A stretch of DNA of 64,000 bases from Bugula neritina (taxonomy: Eukaryota; Bryozoa; Gymnolaemata; Cheilostomatida; Bugulidae), in contig CAXIUT010000230.1 of NCBI GenBank assembly GCA_964035545.1, forward strand, positions 744,001 through 808,000, written 5' to 3'. This document shows positions 45,538-61,700 of this stretch, one piece after another (position 1 is the first letter of the stretch; every line of letters starts with the position of its first letter). The notes below the pieces were generated by a model. That model was not told the origin of the DNA, ran no database searches, and saw nothing but the letters and a program-made list of their open reading frames with translations. The position numbers were made by a program, and so were the translations under genes.

Positions 45538-48500
45538 ATGGCAACATACCGAAATTTACTGCGACACACTAAAAAATACTGCAACATACGAATTATACTT
45601 CAAGTGGTGCAACATACTGAAATACATTGTGACACACTGAAATACACTGCAACATACTGCAACATACTGCAACATACTGAATTATTGTGCGACACATTGA
45701 AATATACTGCAACATATTGAAATATACCGCAACATACTGCAACATACTAAAATAGACTGCAACATACTGAAATACATTGCAACACATTAAAATATACTGC
45801 GACATACTGAAACATACTGCAACATGCTGAAAGATACTGCAACATAGTGAAATACACTATAACATATTGAAATATACTGCAACATACTGAATTACACTCT
45901 AACAAACTGAAATATGCTGTAGCATACTGAAATAAACTGCAACACACTGAAGTATACTGTAATACACTGAAATGTGATGCAACATACTGAATTATACTGC
46001 AACATAGTGCAACATACTCAAATACACTACAACAATCTGCAACATACTGAAATACACTGGAACATATTGAAACACACTGCGACACATTGAAACATACTGC
46101 AACATACTGAAATGCATTGCAACACATTAAAATATACTGCAACATACTGAAACATACTGCAACATACTGAAATACACTGCAACACACTGAAGTATACTGT
46201 AATACACTGAAATGTAATGCAACATACTGAATTATACTGCAAAATAGTGCAACATACTGAAATACACTGTGACACACTGAAATACACTGAAACATAATGC
46301 AACATACTGCAACATACTGAAATACACTGTAACATATCGGAATACACTGCAACATACTGCAACATACTGCAACATACTGCAACATACTGAAATACACCGT
46401 AACATATCGAAATACACTGCAACATACTGCAACATACTGAAATTGCACCGGAACATAATGGAATGCTCTGCAACACATTGAAATATACTGCAACAGACTG
46501 AAACATAAGGTAACGCAATGAAGTATACTGCGACACATTAAAATATACTGCAACATACTGAAATATACTGCAACATACTGAAATGTAATGTAATATACAG
46601 AAATGTACTGTAACATACTGAAATATACTGTAACAGACTGAAATATACTCTAACATACCGAAATACACTGTAACATACTGAAATATACTGCAACATACTG
46701 CAACATACTGAATTACACTTGAACATGATGAAATACACTGCAACACATTGAAATATACTGCAACATATCGAAATGAATGGTAAACTAGTGTTATATACTG
46801 TAACATAATGAAACATACCGGAACATACTGCAACGTATTAAAGCATAGTGTAACACACTGAAATATACGGTAACATACCGAAATATACTGCAACACGTTG
46901 AAAAATACTGCAACATACTGAAATATACTGCAAGTGGTGCAACATACTGAAATACACTGTGACACACTGAGATACACTGCAACATACTGCAACATACTGC
47001 AACATGCTGAAATATACTGCGACATATTGAACTACACTGCTACACTCTGAAATATACTGCAACACACTGAAACATACGGCAACATACTGAAATAAACTGC
47101 GACAGGTTGAAAATTACTGCAACATACTGAAATATACTGCGACGCCTTAAAATATTCTGCAACATACTGAAATAGACTGCGACACCTTGAAAAATACTGC
47201 AACATACGAAATATACTGCAAGTGGTGCAACATACTGAAATACAATGTGACACACTGAAATACACTGCAACATACTGCAACATACTGCAACATACTGAAA
47301 TATTGTGCGACACATTGAAATATACTGCAACATATTGAAATATACTGTAACATACTGCAACATACTGAAATACACTGCAACATACTGCAACATACTGCAA
47401 CATACTGCAACATACTGAAATATTGTGCGACACATTGAAATATACTGCAACATATTGAAATATACTGTAACATACTGCAACATACTGAAATACACTGCAA
47501 CATACTGCAACAAACTGCAACATACTGAAATACACTGTAACATATTGAAATACACTGCATAATACTGCAACATACTGAAATACACTGGAACATATTGATA
47601 TACACTCCAACACGTTCAAATACACTGCAACACACTGGAACATACGGCAAAAAACCGAAGTATACTGCGACACCTTGAAAAATACTGCAACATACTGAAT
47701 ATACTGCAAGTGGTGCAACAAACTGAAATACACTGTGACACACTGAAATACCTTGCAACATACTGCAACATACTGCAACATACTGAAATATACTGCGACA
47801 CATTAACATATACTGCAACATACTGAAATTTACTGGAAAATACTGCAACATACTAAAATACACTTGAACATAATGAAATACACTGCAACACATTGAAATA
47901 TACTGCAACATATCGAAATGAATGGTAAACTAGTGTAATATACTGTAAAATAATGAAACATACCAGAATAACTGCAACACAACGAAATATAGTGCAACAC
48001 ATTGAAATATACGGCAATATACCGAAATAAACTGCGACACGTTGAAAATTACTGCAACATTCTGAAATAAACTGCAAGTGGTGCAACATACTGAAATACA
48101 ATGTGACACACTGGAATACACTGCAACATACGGCAACATACTGCAACATACTGAAATACACTGTAACATATTGAAATACACTGCATCATACTGCAACATA
48201 CTGAAAAACACTGGAACATATTGATATACACTGTGACACACTGAAATACACTGAAACATAATGCAACATACTGCAACATACTGAAATACACTGTAACATA
48301 TCGAAATACACTGCAACATACTGCAACATACTGCAACATACTAAAATACACTGCAACATACTGAAATACATTGCAACACATTAAAAAATACTGCGACATA
48401 CTGAAACATACTGCAACATGCTGAAATACACTATAACATATTGAAATATACTGCAACATACTGAATTACACTCCAACATACTGAAATATGCTGTAGCATA

Positions 48501-49406
48501 CTGAAATACACTGCAACACACTGAAGTATACTGCAATACACTGAAATGTAATGCAACATACTGAATTATACTGCAACATAGTACAACATACTGAAATACA
48601 CTACAATGTACTGCAACATACTGAAATACACTGGAACATATTGAAATACACTGCGACACATTGAAACATACTGCAACATACTGAAATATACTGCAAGATA
48701 CTGCAACATACTGAAACAGACTGTGACATACTGAAATACACTGCAACATACTGCAAGATACCGCAACCTACTGAAATACACTGTAACATATTGAAATACA
48801 CTGCATCATACTGCAACATACTGAATTGCACTGGAACATATTGATATACACTGCAACACATTGAAATATAATGCAACACACTGAAACATACGGCAATATA
48901 CCGAAATATACTGCGACACCTTGAAAAATACTGCAACATACGAAATATACTGCAAGTGGTGCAACATACTGAAATACAATGTGACACACTGGAATACACT
49001 GCAACATACTGCAACATACTGCAACATACTGAAATACACTGTAACATATTGAAATACACTGCATCATACTGCAACATACTGAAAAACACTGGTACATATT
49101 GATATACACTGCAACTCATTGAAATATACTGCAACACACTGCAACATACGGCAGCATACCGAAATATACTGCGACACCTTGAAAAATACTGCAACATACT
49201 GAAATATACTGCAAGTGGTGCAACATACTGAAATACACTGTGACATACTGAAATACACTGCAACATACTGCAAGATATTGCAACGTACGGAAATACAGTG
49301 TAACTTATTGAATTACACTGCATCATACTGCAACATACTGAGATACACTGGAACATATTGATTTACACTGCAACACATTGAAATATACTGCAACACACTG
49401 AACCAT
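45538..49406 (+). repeat. Chimeric HOR: c1 head with type A tail (3869 bp)
   Basis: The head (to about 47060) matches the c1 head at 39.7 kb: T at 46038, G at 46465 and the GAAATTGCACCGG form at 46439, minus 60 bp near 46110. The tail matches type A, with A6 at 47649-47654 and the series of 11.4-12.8 kb. Confidence 0.78.
47281..47520 (+). repeat. 120-bp tandem duplication (12 monomers)
   Basis: The line of monomers starting CATACTGCAACATACTGAAA, with TATTGTGCGA at 47301, is repeated at 47401-47520 with TATTGTGCGA at 47421. The offset is exactly 120. Confidence 0.92.
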
Positions 49407-52400
49407 ATGGCAACATACCGAAATTTACTGCGACACACTAAAAAATACTGCAACATACGAATTATACTTCAAGTGGTGCAACATACTGAAATACATTGTG
49501 ACACACTGAAATACACTGCAACATACTGCAACATACTGCAACATACTGAATTATTGTGCGACACATTGAAATATACTGCAACATATTGAAATATACCGCA
49601 ACATACTGCAACATACTAAAATAGACTGCAACATACTGAAATACATTGCAACACATTAAAATATACTGCGACATACTGAAACATACTGCAACATGCTGAA
49701 ATATACTGCAACATAGTGAAATACACTATAACATATTGAAATATACTGCAACATACTGAATTACACTCTAACATACTGAAATATGCTGTAGCATACTGAA
49801 ATAAACTGCAACACACTGAAGTATACTGTAATACACTGAAATGTGATGCAACATACTGAATTATACTGCAACATAGTGCAACATACTCAAATACACTACA
49901 ACAATCAGCAACATACTGAAATACACTGGAACATATTGAAATACACTGCGACACATTGAAACATACTGCAACATACTGAAATACACTGTGACACATTGAA
50001 ATACACTGCAACATACTGCAACATACTGCAACATACTGAAATGCATTGCAACACATTAAAATATACTGCAACATACTGAAACATACTGCAACATACTGAA
50101 ATACACTGCAACACACTGAAGTATACTGTAATACACTGAAATGTAATGCAACATACTGAATTATACTGCAAAATAGTGCAACATACTGAAATACACTGTG
50201 ACACACTGAAATACACTGAAACATAATGCAACATACTGCAACATACTGAAATACACTGTAACATATCGGAATACACTGCAACATACTGCAACATACTGCA
50301 ACATACTGAAATACACCGTAACATATCGAAATACACTGCAACATACTGCAACATACTGAAATTGCACCGGAACATAATGGAATACTCTGCAACACATTGA
50401 AATATACTGCAACAGACTGAAACATAAGGTAACGCAATGAAGTATACTGCGACACATTAAAATATACTGCAACATACTGAAATATACTGCAACATACTGA
50501 AATGTAATGTAATATACAGAAATGTACTGTAACATACTGAAATATACTGTAACAGACTGAAATATACTCTAACATACCGAAATACACTGTAACATACTGA
50601 AATATACTGCAACATACTGCAACATACTGAATTACACTTGAACATGATGAAATACACTGCAACACATTGAAATATACTGCAACATATCGAAATGAATGGT
50701 AAACTAGTGTTATATACTGTAACATAATGAAACATACCGGAACATACTGCAACGTATTAAAGCATAGTGTAACACACTGAAATATACGGCAACATACCGA
50801 AATATACTGCAACACGTTGAAAAATACTGCAACATACTGAAATATACTGCAAGTGGTGCAACATACTGAAATACACTGTGACACACTGAGATACACTGCA
50901 ACATACTGCAACATACTGCAACATGCTGAAATATACTGCGACATATCGAACTACACTGCTACACTCTGAAATATACTGCAACACACTGAAACATACGGCA
51001 ACATACTGAAATAAACTGCGACAGGTTGAAAATTACTGCAACATACTGAAATATACTGCGACGCCTTAAAATATTCTTCAACATACTGAAATAGACTGCG
51101 ACACCTTGAAAAATACTGCAACATACGAAATATACTGCAAGTGGTGCAACATACTGAAATACAATGTGACACACTGAAATACACTGCAACATACTGCAAC
51201 ATACTGCAACATACTGAAATATTGTGCGACACATTGAAATATACTGCAACATATTGAAATATACTGTAACATACTGCAACATACTGAAATACACTGCAAC
51301 ATACTGCAAGAAACTGCAACATACTGAAATACACTGTAACATATTGAAATACACTGCATCATACTGCAATATACTGACATACACTGGAACATAATGATAT
51401 ACACTGCAACACATTAAAATATACTGCAACACACGGAACCATTCGGCAACATACCGAAATATACTGCGACAGAGTGAAAAATACGGCAACATACTGAAAT
51501 ATACTGCAAATGATGCACATACTGAAATACAATGTGACACACTGAAATACACTGCAACATACTGCAACAAACTGCAACATACTGAAATACACTTTAACAT
51601 ATTGAAATACACTGCATAATACTGCAACATACTGAAATACACTGGAACATATTGATATACACTCCAACACGTTCAAATACACTGCAACACACTGGAACAT
51701 ACGGCAAAAAAACCGAAGTATACTGCGACACCTTGAAAAATACTGCAACATACTGAATATACTGCAAGTGGTGCAACAAACTGAAATACACTGTGACACA
51801 CTGAAATACCTTGCAACATACTGCAACATACTGCAACATACTGAAATATACTGCGACACATTAACATATACTGCAACATACTGAAATATACTGGAAAATA
51901 CTGCAACATACTAAAATACACTTGAACATAATGAAATACACTGCAACACATTGAAATATACTGCAACATATCGAAATGAATGGTAAACTAGTGTAATATA
52001 CTGTAAAATAATGAAACATACCGGAATAACTGCAACATAACGAAATATAGTGCAACACATTGAAATATACGGCAACATACCGAAATAAACTGTGACACGT
52101 TGAAAATTACTGCAACATTCTGAAATAAACTGCAAGTGGTGCAACATACTGAAATACACTGTGACACACTGAAATACACTGAAACATAATGCAACATACT
52201 GCAACATACTGAAATACACTGTAACATATCGAAATACACTGCAACATACTGCAACATACTGCAACATACTAAAATACACTGCAACATACTGAAATACATT
52301 GCAACACATTAAAAAATACTGCGACATACTGAAACATACTGCAACATGCTGAAATATACTGCAACATACTGAAATACACTATAACATATTGAAATATACT

Positions 52401-53354
52401 GCAACATACTGAATTACACTCCAACATACTGAAATATGCTGTAGCATACTGAAATACACTGCAACACACTGAAGTATACTGCAATACACTGAAATGTAAT
52501 GCAACATACTGAATTATACTGCAACATAGTACAACATACTGAAATACACTACAATGTACTGCAACATACTGAAATACACTGGAACATATTGAAATACACT
52601 GCGACACATTGAAACATACTGCAACATACTGAAATATACTGCAAGATACTGCAACATACTGAAACAGACTCTGACATACTGAAATACACTGCAACATACT
52701 GCAAGATACCGCAACCTACTGAAATACACTGTAACATATTGAAATACACTGCATCATACTGCAACATACTGAATTACACTGGAACATATTGATATACACT
52801 GCAACACATTGAAATATAATGCAATACACTGAAACATACGGCAATATACCGAAATATACTGCGACACCTTGAAAAATACTGCAACATACGAAATATACTG
52901 CAAGTGGTGCAACATACTGAAATACAATGTGACACACTGGAATACACTGCAACATACTGCAACATACTGCAACATACTGAAATACACTGCAACATAGTGA
53001 AATACACTGCATCATACTGCAACATACTGAAAAACACTGGTACATATTGATATACACTGCAACTCATTGAAATATACTGCAACACACTGCAACATACGGC
53101 AGCATACCGAAATATACTGCGACACCTTGAAAAATACTGCAACATACTGAATTATACTGCAAGTGGTGCAACATACTGAAATACACTGTGACATACTGAA
53201 ATACACTGCAACATACTGCAAGATATTGCAACGTACGGAAATACAGTGTAACTTATTGAATTACACTGCATCATACTGCAACATACTGAGATACACTGGA
53301 ACATATTGATTTACACTGCAACACATAGAAATATACTGCAACACACTGAACCAT
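49407..53354 (+). repeat. HOR: c2 head with type B tail (3948 bp)
   Basis: Head alleles are c2 (A at 49907, A at 50384, GAAATTGCACCGG at 50358). The tail is type B (A7 at 51706-51712) with GAACCATTCGG near 51435, the variant shared with 43.6 kb but not with the B units at 12.8-24.6 kb (CCGTTCGG). Confidence 0.8.
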
Positions 53355-56300
53355 ATGGCAACATACCGAAACTTACTGCGACACACTAAAAAATACTGCA
53401 ACATACGAATTATACTTCAAGTGGTGCAACATACTGAAATACATTGTGACACACTGAAATACACTGCAACATACTGCAACATACTGCAACATACTGAATT
53501 ATTGTGCGACACATTGAAATATACTGCAACATTTTGAAATATACTGTAACATACTGCAACATACTAAAATACACTGCAACATACTGAAATACATTGCAAC
53601 ACATTAAAATATACTGCAACATATCGAAATGAATGGTAAACTAGTGTAATATACTGTAACATAATGAAACATACCGGAACATACTGCAACGTATTAAAGT
53701 ATGGTGTAACACACTGAAATATACGGCAACATACCGAAATATACTGCAACACGTTGAAAAATATTGCAACATACTGAAATATACTGCAACATACTGCAAC
53801 GTACTGAAATACACTGGAGCATATTGAACTACACTGCAACAGTCTGAAATATACTGCAACACACTGAAACATACGGCAACATACCGAAATAAACTGCGAC
53901 ACGTTGAAAATTACTGCAACATACTGAAATATACTGCGACGCCTTAAAATATACTGCAACATACTGAAATAGACTGCAAGTGGTGCAACATACTGAAATA
54001 CACTGTGACACACTGAAATACACTGCAACATACTGCAACATACTGCAAGATACTGCAACGTACGGAAATACAGTGTAACTTATTGAATTACACTGCATCA
54101 TACTGCAACATACTGAGATACACTGGAACATATTGATATACACTGCAACACATTGAAATATACTGCAACACACTGAACCATATGGCAACATACCGAAATT
54201 TACTGCGACACACGGAAAAATACTGCAACATACAAATTATACTTCAAGTGGTGCAACATTCTGAAATACAATGTGACACACTGAAATACACTGCAACATA
54301 CTGCAACATACTGCAACATACTGAAATACACCGTAACATATCGAAATACACCGCAACATACTGCAACATACTGAAATGCACCGGAACATAATGGAATACC
54401 CTGCAACACATTGAAATATACTGCAACATACTGAAATGTAATGTAATATACAGAAATGTACTGTAACATACTGAAATATACTGTAACAGACTGAAATATA
54501 CTCTAACATACCAAAATACACTCTAACATACTGAAATATACTGCAACATACTGCAACATACTGCAACATACTGAATTACACTTGAACATAATGAAATACA
54601 CTGCAACACATTGAAATATACTGCAACATATCGGAATGAATGGTAAACTAGTGTAATATACTGTAACATAATGAAACATACCGGAACATACTGCAACGTA
54701 TTAAAGCATAGTGTAACACACTGAAATATACGGCAACATACCGAAATATACTGCAACACGTTGAAAAATATTGCAACATACTGAAATATACTGCGACGCA
54801 TTAAAATATACTGCAACATACTGAAATAGACTGCAAGTGGTGCAACATAGTGAAATACACTGTGACACACTGAAATGCACTGCAACATACTGCAACATAC
54901 TGCAACATACTGAAATATTGTGCGACACAATAAAATATACTGCAACATATTGAAATATACTGTAACATACTGCAACATACTAAAATACACTGCAACACAT
55001 TAATATATACTGCAACATACTGAAACATACTGCAACATACTGAAATACACTGTGACACACTGAAATACACTACAACATACTGCAACATACTAAAATACAC
55101 TGGAACATACTGCAACATACTGCAACATACTGAATCATTGTGCGACACATTGAAATATACTGCAACATATTGAAATATACCGTAACATACTGCAACATAC
55201 TAAAATAGACTGCAACATACTGAAATACATTGCAACACATTAAAATATACTGCGACATACTGAAACATACTGCAACATGCTGAAATATACTGCAACATAC
55301 TGAATTACACTCTAACATACTGAAATATGCTGTAGCATACTGAAATACACTGTACCACACTGAAGTATACTGTAATACACTGAAATGTGATGCAACATAC
55401 TGAATTATACTGCAACATAGTGCAACATACTCAAATACACTACAACAAACTGCAACATACTGAAATACACTGGAACATTTTGAAAAACACTGCGACACAT
55501 TGAAACATACTGCAACATACTGAAATACACTGTGACACATTGAAATACACTGCAACATACTGCAACATACTGCAACATACTGAAATACATTGCAACACAT
55601 TAAAATATACTGCAACATACTAAAACATACTGCAACATACTGAAATATACTGCAACACACTGAAACATACGGCAACATACCGAAATAAACTGCGACACGT
55701 TGAAAATTACTGCAACATACTGAAATAGACTGCGACGCCTTAAAATATACTGCAACATACTGAAATAGACTGCAAGTGGTGCAACATAGTGAAATACACT
55801 GTGACACACTGAAATACACTGCAACATACTGCAACATACTGAAATATTGTGCGACACAATAAAATATACTGCAACATATTGAAATATACTGCAACACATT
55901 AAAATATACTGCAACATACTGAAACATACCGCAACATACTGAAATACACTGTGACACACTGAAATACACTACAACATACTGCAACATACTAAAATACACT
56001 GGAACATACTGCAACATACTGCAACATACTGAATTACACTGGAACTTATTGATATACACTGCAACACATTGAAATATACTGCAACATACTGAAACATACT
56101 GCAACATACTGAAATACACTGCAACACACTGAAGTATACTGTAATACACTGAAATGTAATGCAACATACTGAATTATACTGCAAAATAGTGCAACATACT
56201 GAAATACACTGTGACACACTGAAAAACACTGAAACATAATGCAACATACTGCAACATACTGAAATACACTGTAACATATCGGAATACACTGCAACATACT

Positions 56301-58732
56301 GCAACATACTGCAACATACTGAAATACACCGTAACATATCGAAATACACTGCAACATACTGCAACATACTGAAATGCACCGGAACATAATGGAATACCCT
56401 GCAACACATTGAAATATACTGCAACAGACTGAAACATAAGGTAACACAATGAAGTATACTGCGACACATTAAAATATACTGCAACATACTGAAATATACT
56501 GCAACATACTGAAATGTAATGTAATATACAGAAATGTACTGTAACATACTGAAATATACTGTAACAGACTGAAATATACTCTAACATACCGAAATACACT
56601 GTAACATACTTAAATATACTGCAACATACTGCAACATACTGAATTACACTTGAACATAATGAAATACACTGCAACACATTGAAATATACTGCAACATATC
56701 GAAATGAATGGTAAACTAGTGTAATATACTGTAACATAATGAAACATACCGGAACATACTGCTACGTATTAAAGCATAGTGTAACACACTGAAATATACG
56801 GCAACATACCGAAATATACTGCAACACGTTGAAAAATACTGCAACATACTGAAATATACTGCAACATATTGAACTACACTGCTACACTCTGAAATATACT
56901 GCAACACACTGAAACATACGGCAACATACTGAAATAAACTGCGACACGTTAAAAATTACTGCAACATACTGAAATATACTGCGACGCCTTAAAATATTCT
57001 GCAACATACTGAAATAGACTGCGACACCTTGAAAAATACTGCAACATACGAAATATACTGCAAGTGGTGCAACATACTGAAATACAATGTGACACACTGA
57101 AATACACTGCAACATACTGCAACATACTGCAACATACTGAAATATTGTGCGACACATTGAAATATACTGCAACATATTGAAATATACTGTAACATACTGC
57201 AACATACTAAAATACACTGCAGCATACTGGAATACATTGCAACACATTAAAATATACTGCGACATACTGAAACATACTGCAACATACTGAAATACACTAT
57301 AACATATTGAAATATACTGCAACATACTGAATTACACTCTAACATACTGAAATATGCTGTAGCATACTGAAATACACTGCAACACACCGAAGTGTACTGA
57401 AATACACTGCAACATACTGCAACATACTGCAACATACTGAAATATTGTGCGACACATTGAAATATACTGCAACATATTGAAATATACTGTAACATACTGC
57501 AACATACTAAAATACACTGCAGCATACTGGAATACATTGCAACACATTAAAATATACTGCGACATACTGAAACATACTGCAACATACTGAAATACACTAT
57601 AACATATTGAAATATACTGCAACATACTGAATTACACTCTAACATACTGAAATATGCTGTAGCATACTGAAATACACTGCAACACACCGAAGTGTACTGA
57701 AATACACTGCAACATACTGCAACATACTGCAACATACTGAATTATTGTGCGACACATTGAAATATACTGCAACATATTGAAATATACCGTAACATACTGC
57801 AACATACTAAAATAGACTGCAACATAATGAAATACATTGCAACACATTAAAATATACTGCGACATACTGAAACATACTGCAACATGCTGAAATATATTGC
57901 AACATACTGAAATACACTATAACATATTGAAATATACTGCAACATACTGAATTACACTCTAACATACTGAAGTATACTGCAACATACTGAATTACACTCT
58001 AACATACTTAAATATGCTGTAGCATACTGAAATACACTGCAACACACCGAAGTGTACTGAAATACACTGCAACATACTGCAAGATACCGCAACCTACTGA
58101 AATACACTGTAACATATTGAAATACACTGCATCATACTGCAACATACTGAATTACACTGGAACATATTGATATACACTGCAACACATTGAAATATAATGC
58201 AACACACTGAAACATACGGCGATACACCGAAATATACTGCGACACCTTGAAAAATACTGCAACATACGAAATATACTGCAAGTGGTGCAACATACTGAAG
58301 TACAATGTGACACACTGGAATACACTGCAACATACTGCAACATACTGCAACATACTGAAATACACTGTAACATATTGAAATACACTGCATCATACTGCAA
58401 CATACTGAAAAACACTGGAACATATTGATATACACTGCAACTCATTGAAATATACTGCAACACACTGCAACATACGGCAGCATACCGAAATATACTGCGA
58501 CACCTTGAAAAAAACTGCAACATACTGAAATATACTGCAAGTGGTGCAACATACTGAAATACACTGTGACATACTGAAACACACTGCAACATACTGCAAG
58601 ATATTGCAACGTACGGAAATACAGTGTAACTTATTGAATTACACTGCATCATACTGCAACATACTGAGATACACCGGAACATATTGATATACACTGCAAC
58701 ACATTGAAATATACTGCAACACACTGAACCAT
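53355..58732 (+). repeat. Type C region, two marker-delimited units (827 and 4551 bp)
   Basis: Starts with a normal marker (53355), then a diverged one (54182: CACGGAAAAATACTG and CATACAAATTATACTTC in place of the usual bases). From about 55969 to about 57330 it matches 61757 to about 63118 at offset 5788. It ends in the 300-bp expansions at 57096-58055. It lacks the A6/A7 site. Confidence 0.7.
57096..58055 (+). repeat. Triplicated 300-bp block
   Basis: 57096-57395 and 57396-57695 match at exactly offset 300, including the CACACCGAAGTGTACTG segment from the second copy on. A third copy (57696-58055) is 360 bp because of insertions of 20 bp (near 57885) and 40 bp (near 57970). The sister region at 62.8-63.2 kb has one copy. 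The excess, 300 + 360 = 660, equals the offset change from 5788 to 5128 across this block. Confidence 0.9.
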
Positions 58733-61700
58733 ATGGCAACATACAGAAATTTACTGCGACACGCTAAAAAATACTGCAACATACGAATTATACTTCAAGT
58801 GGTGCAACATACTGAAATACATTGTGACACACTGAAATACACTGCAACATACTGCAACATACTGCAACATACTGAATTATTGTGCGACACATTGAAATAT
58901 ACTGCAACATATTGAAATATACCGTAACATACTGCAACATACTAAAATAGACTGCAACATAATGAAATACATTGCAACACATTAAAATATACTGCGACAT
59001 ACTGAAACATACTGCAACATGCTGAAATATACTGCAACATACTGAAATACACTATAACATATTGAAATATACTGCAACATACTGAATTACACTCTAACAT
59101 ACTGAAATATACTGCAACATACTGAATTACACTCTAACATACTGAAATATGCTGTAGCATACTGAAATACACTGCAACACACTGAAGTATACTGTAATAC
59201 ACTGAAATGTGATGCAACATACTGAATTATACTGCAACATAGTGCAACATACTCAAATACACTACAACAAACTGCAACATACTGAAATACACTGGAACAT
59301 ATTGAAATACACTGCGACACATTGAAACATACTGCAACATACTGAAATACACTGTGACACATTGAAATACACTGCAACATACTGCAACATACTGCAACAT
59401 ACTGCAACATACTGAAATATACTGCAACACACTGAAACATACGGCAACATACCGAAATGAACTGCGACACGTTGAAAATTACTGCAACATACTGAAATAT
59501 ACTGTTACGCCTTAAAATATACTGCAACATACTGAAATAGACTGCAAGTGGTGCAACATAGTGAAATACACTGTGACACACTGAAATGCACTGCAACATA
59601 CTGCAACATACTGAAATATTGTGCGACACAATAAAATATACTGCAACATATTGAAATATACTGTAACATACTGCAACATACTAAAATACACTGCAACACA
59701 TTAAAATATACCGCAACATACTGAAGCATACTGCAACATACTGAAATACACTGTGACACACTGAAATACACTACAACATACTGCAACATACTAAAATACA
59801 CTGGAACATACTGCAACATACTGCAACATACTGAATCATTGTGCGACACATTGAAATATACTGCAACATATTGAAATATACCGTAACATACTGCAACATA
59901 CTAAAATAGACTGCAACATACTGAAATACATTGCAACACATTAAAATATACTGCGACATACTGAAACATACTGCAACATGCTGAAATATACTGCAACATA
60001 CTGAAATACACTATAACATATTGAAATATACTGCAACATACTGAATTACACTCTAACATACTGAAATATGCTGTAGCATACTGAAATACACTGCAACACA
60101 CTGAAGTATACTGTAATACACTGAAATGTGATGCAACATACTGAATTATACTGCAACATAGTGCAACATACTCAAATACACTACAACAAACTGCAACATA
60201 CTGAAATACACTGGAACATATTGAAATACACTGCGACACATTGAAATATACTGCAACATACTGAAATGTAATGTAATATACAGAAATGTACTGTAACATA
60301 CTGAAATATACTGTAACAGACTGAAATATACTCTAACATACCAAAATACACTGTAACATACTGAAATATACTGCAACATACTGCAACATACTGAATTACA
60401 CTTGAACATAATGAAATACACTGCAACACATTGAAATATACTGCAACATATCGGAATGAATGGTAAACTAGTGTAATATACTGTAACATAATGAAACATA
60501 CCGGAACATACTGCAACGTATTAAAGCATAGTGTAACACACTGAAATATACGGCAACATACCGAAATATACTGCAACACGTTGAAAAATATTGCAACATA
60601 CTGAAATATACTGCGACGCCTTAAAATATACTGCAACATACTGAAATAGACTGCAAGTGGTGCAACATACTGAAATACACTGTGACACACTGAAATACAC
60701 TGCAACGTACTGCAACATACTGCAACATACTGAAATATTGTGCGACACATTAAAATATACTGCAACATATTGAAATATACTGTAACATACTGCAACATGC
60801 TAAAATACACTGCAGCATACTGAAATACATTGCAACACATTAAAATATACTGCGACATACTGAAACATACTGCAACATGCTGAAATATACTGCAACATAC
60901 TGAAATACACTATAACATATTGAAATATACTGCAACATACTGAATTACACTCTAACATACTGAAATATGCTGTAGCATACTGAAATGCACTGCAACACAC
61001 TGAAGTATACTGAAATACACTGCAACATACTGCAAGATACCGCAACCTACTGAAATACACTGTAACATATTGAAATACACTGCATCATACTGCAAAATAC
61101 TGAATTACACTGGAACATATTGATATACACTGCAACACATTGAAATATAATGCAACACACTGAAACATACGGCAATATACCGAAATATACTGCGACACCT
61201 TGAAAAATACTGCAACATACGAAATATACTGCAAGTGGTGCAACATGCTCAAATACAATGTGACACACTGAAATACACTGCAACATACTGCAACATACTG
61301 CAACATACTGAAATACACTGTAACATATTGAAATACACTGCATCATACTGCAACATACTGAAAAACACTGGAACATATTGATATACACTGCAACTCATTG
61401 AAATATACAGCAACACACTGCAACATACGGCAGCATATCGAAATATACTGCGACACGTTGAAAATTACTGCAACATACTGAAATATACTGCGACGCCTTA
61501 AAATATACTGCAACATACTGAAATAGACTGCAAGTGGTGCAACATAGTGAAATACACTGTGACACACTGAAATACACTGCAACATACTGCAACATACTGA
61601 AATATTGTGCGACACAATAAAATATACTGCAACATATTGAAATATACTGTAAAATACTGCAACATACTAAAATACACTGCAACACATTAAAATATACTGC

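Noticed and set aside
53355-58733. Meaning in the number 4551 (HOR at 54182-58732 and the A/B offset without the LINE)
   Set aside because: The two regions have different internal order, so the equal length looks like coincidence.
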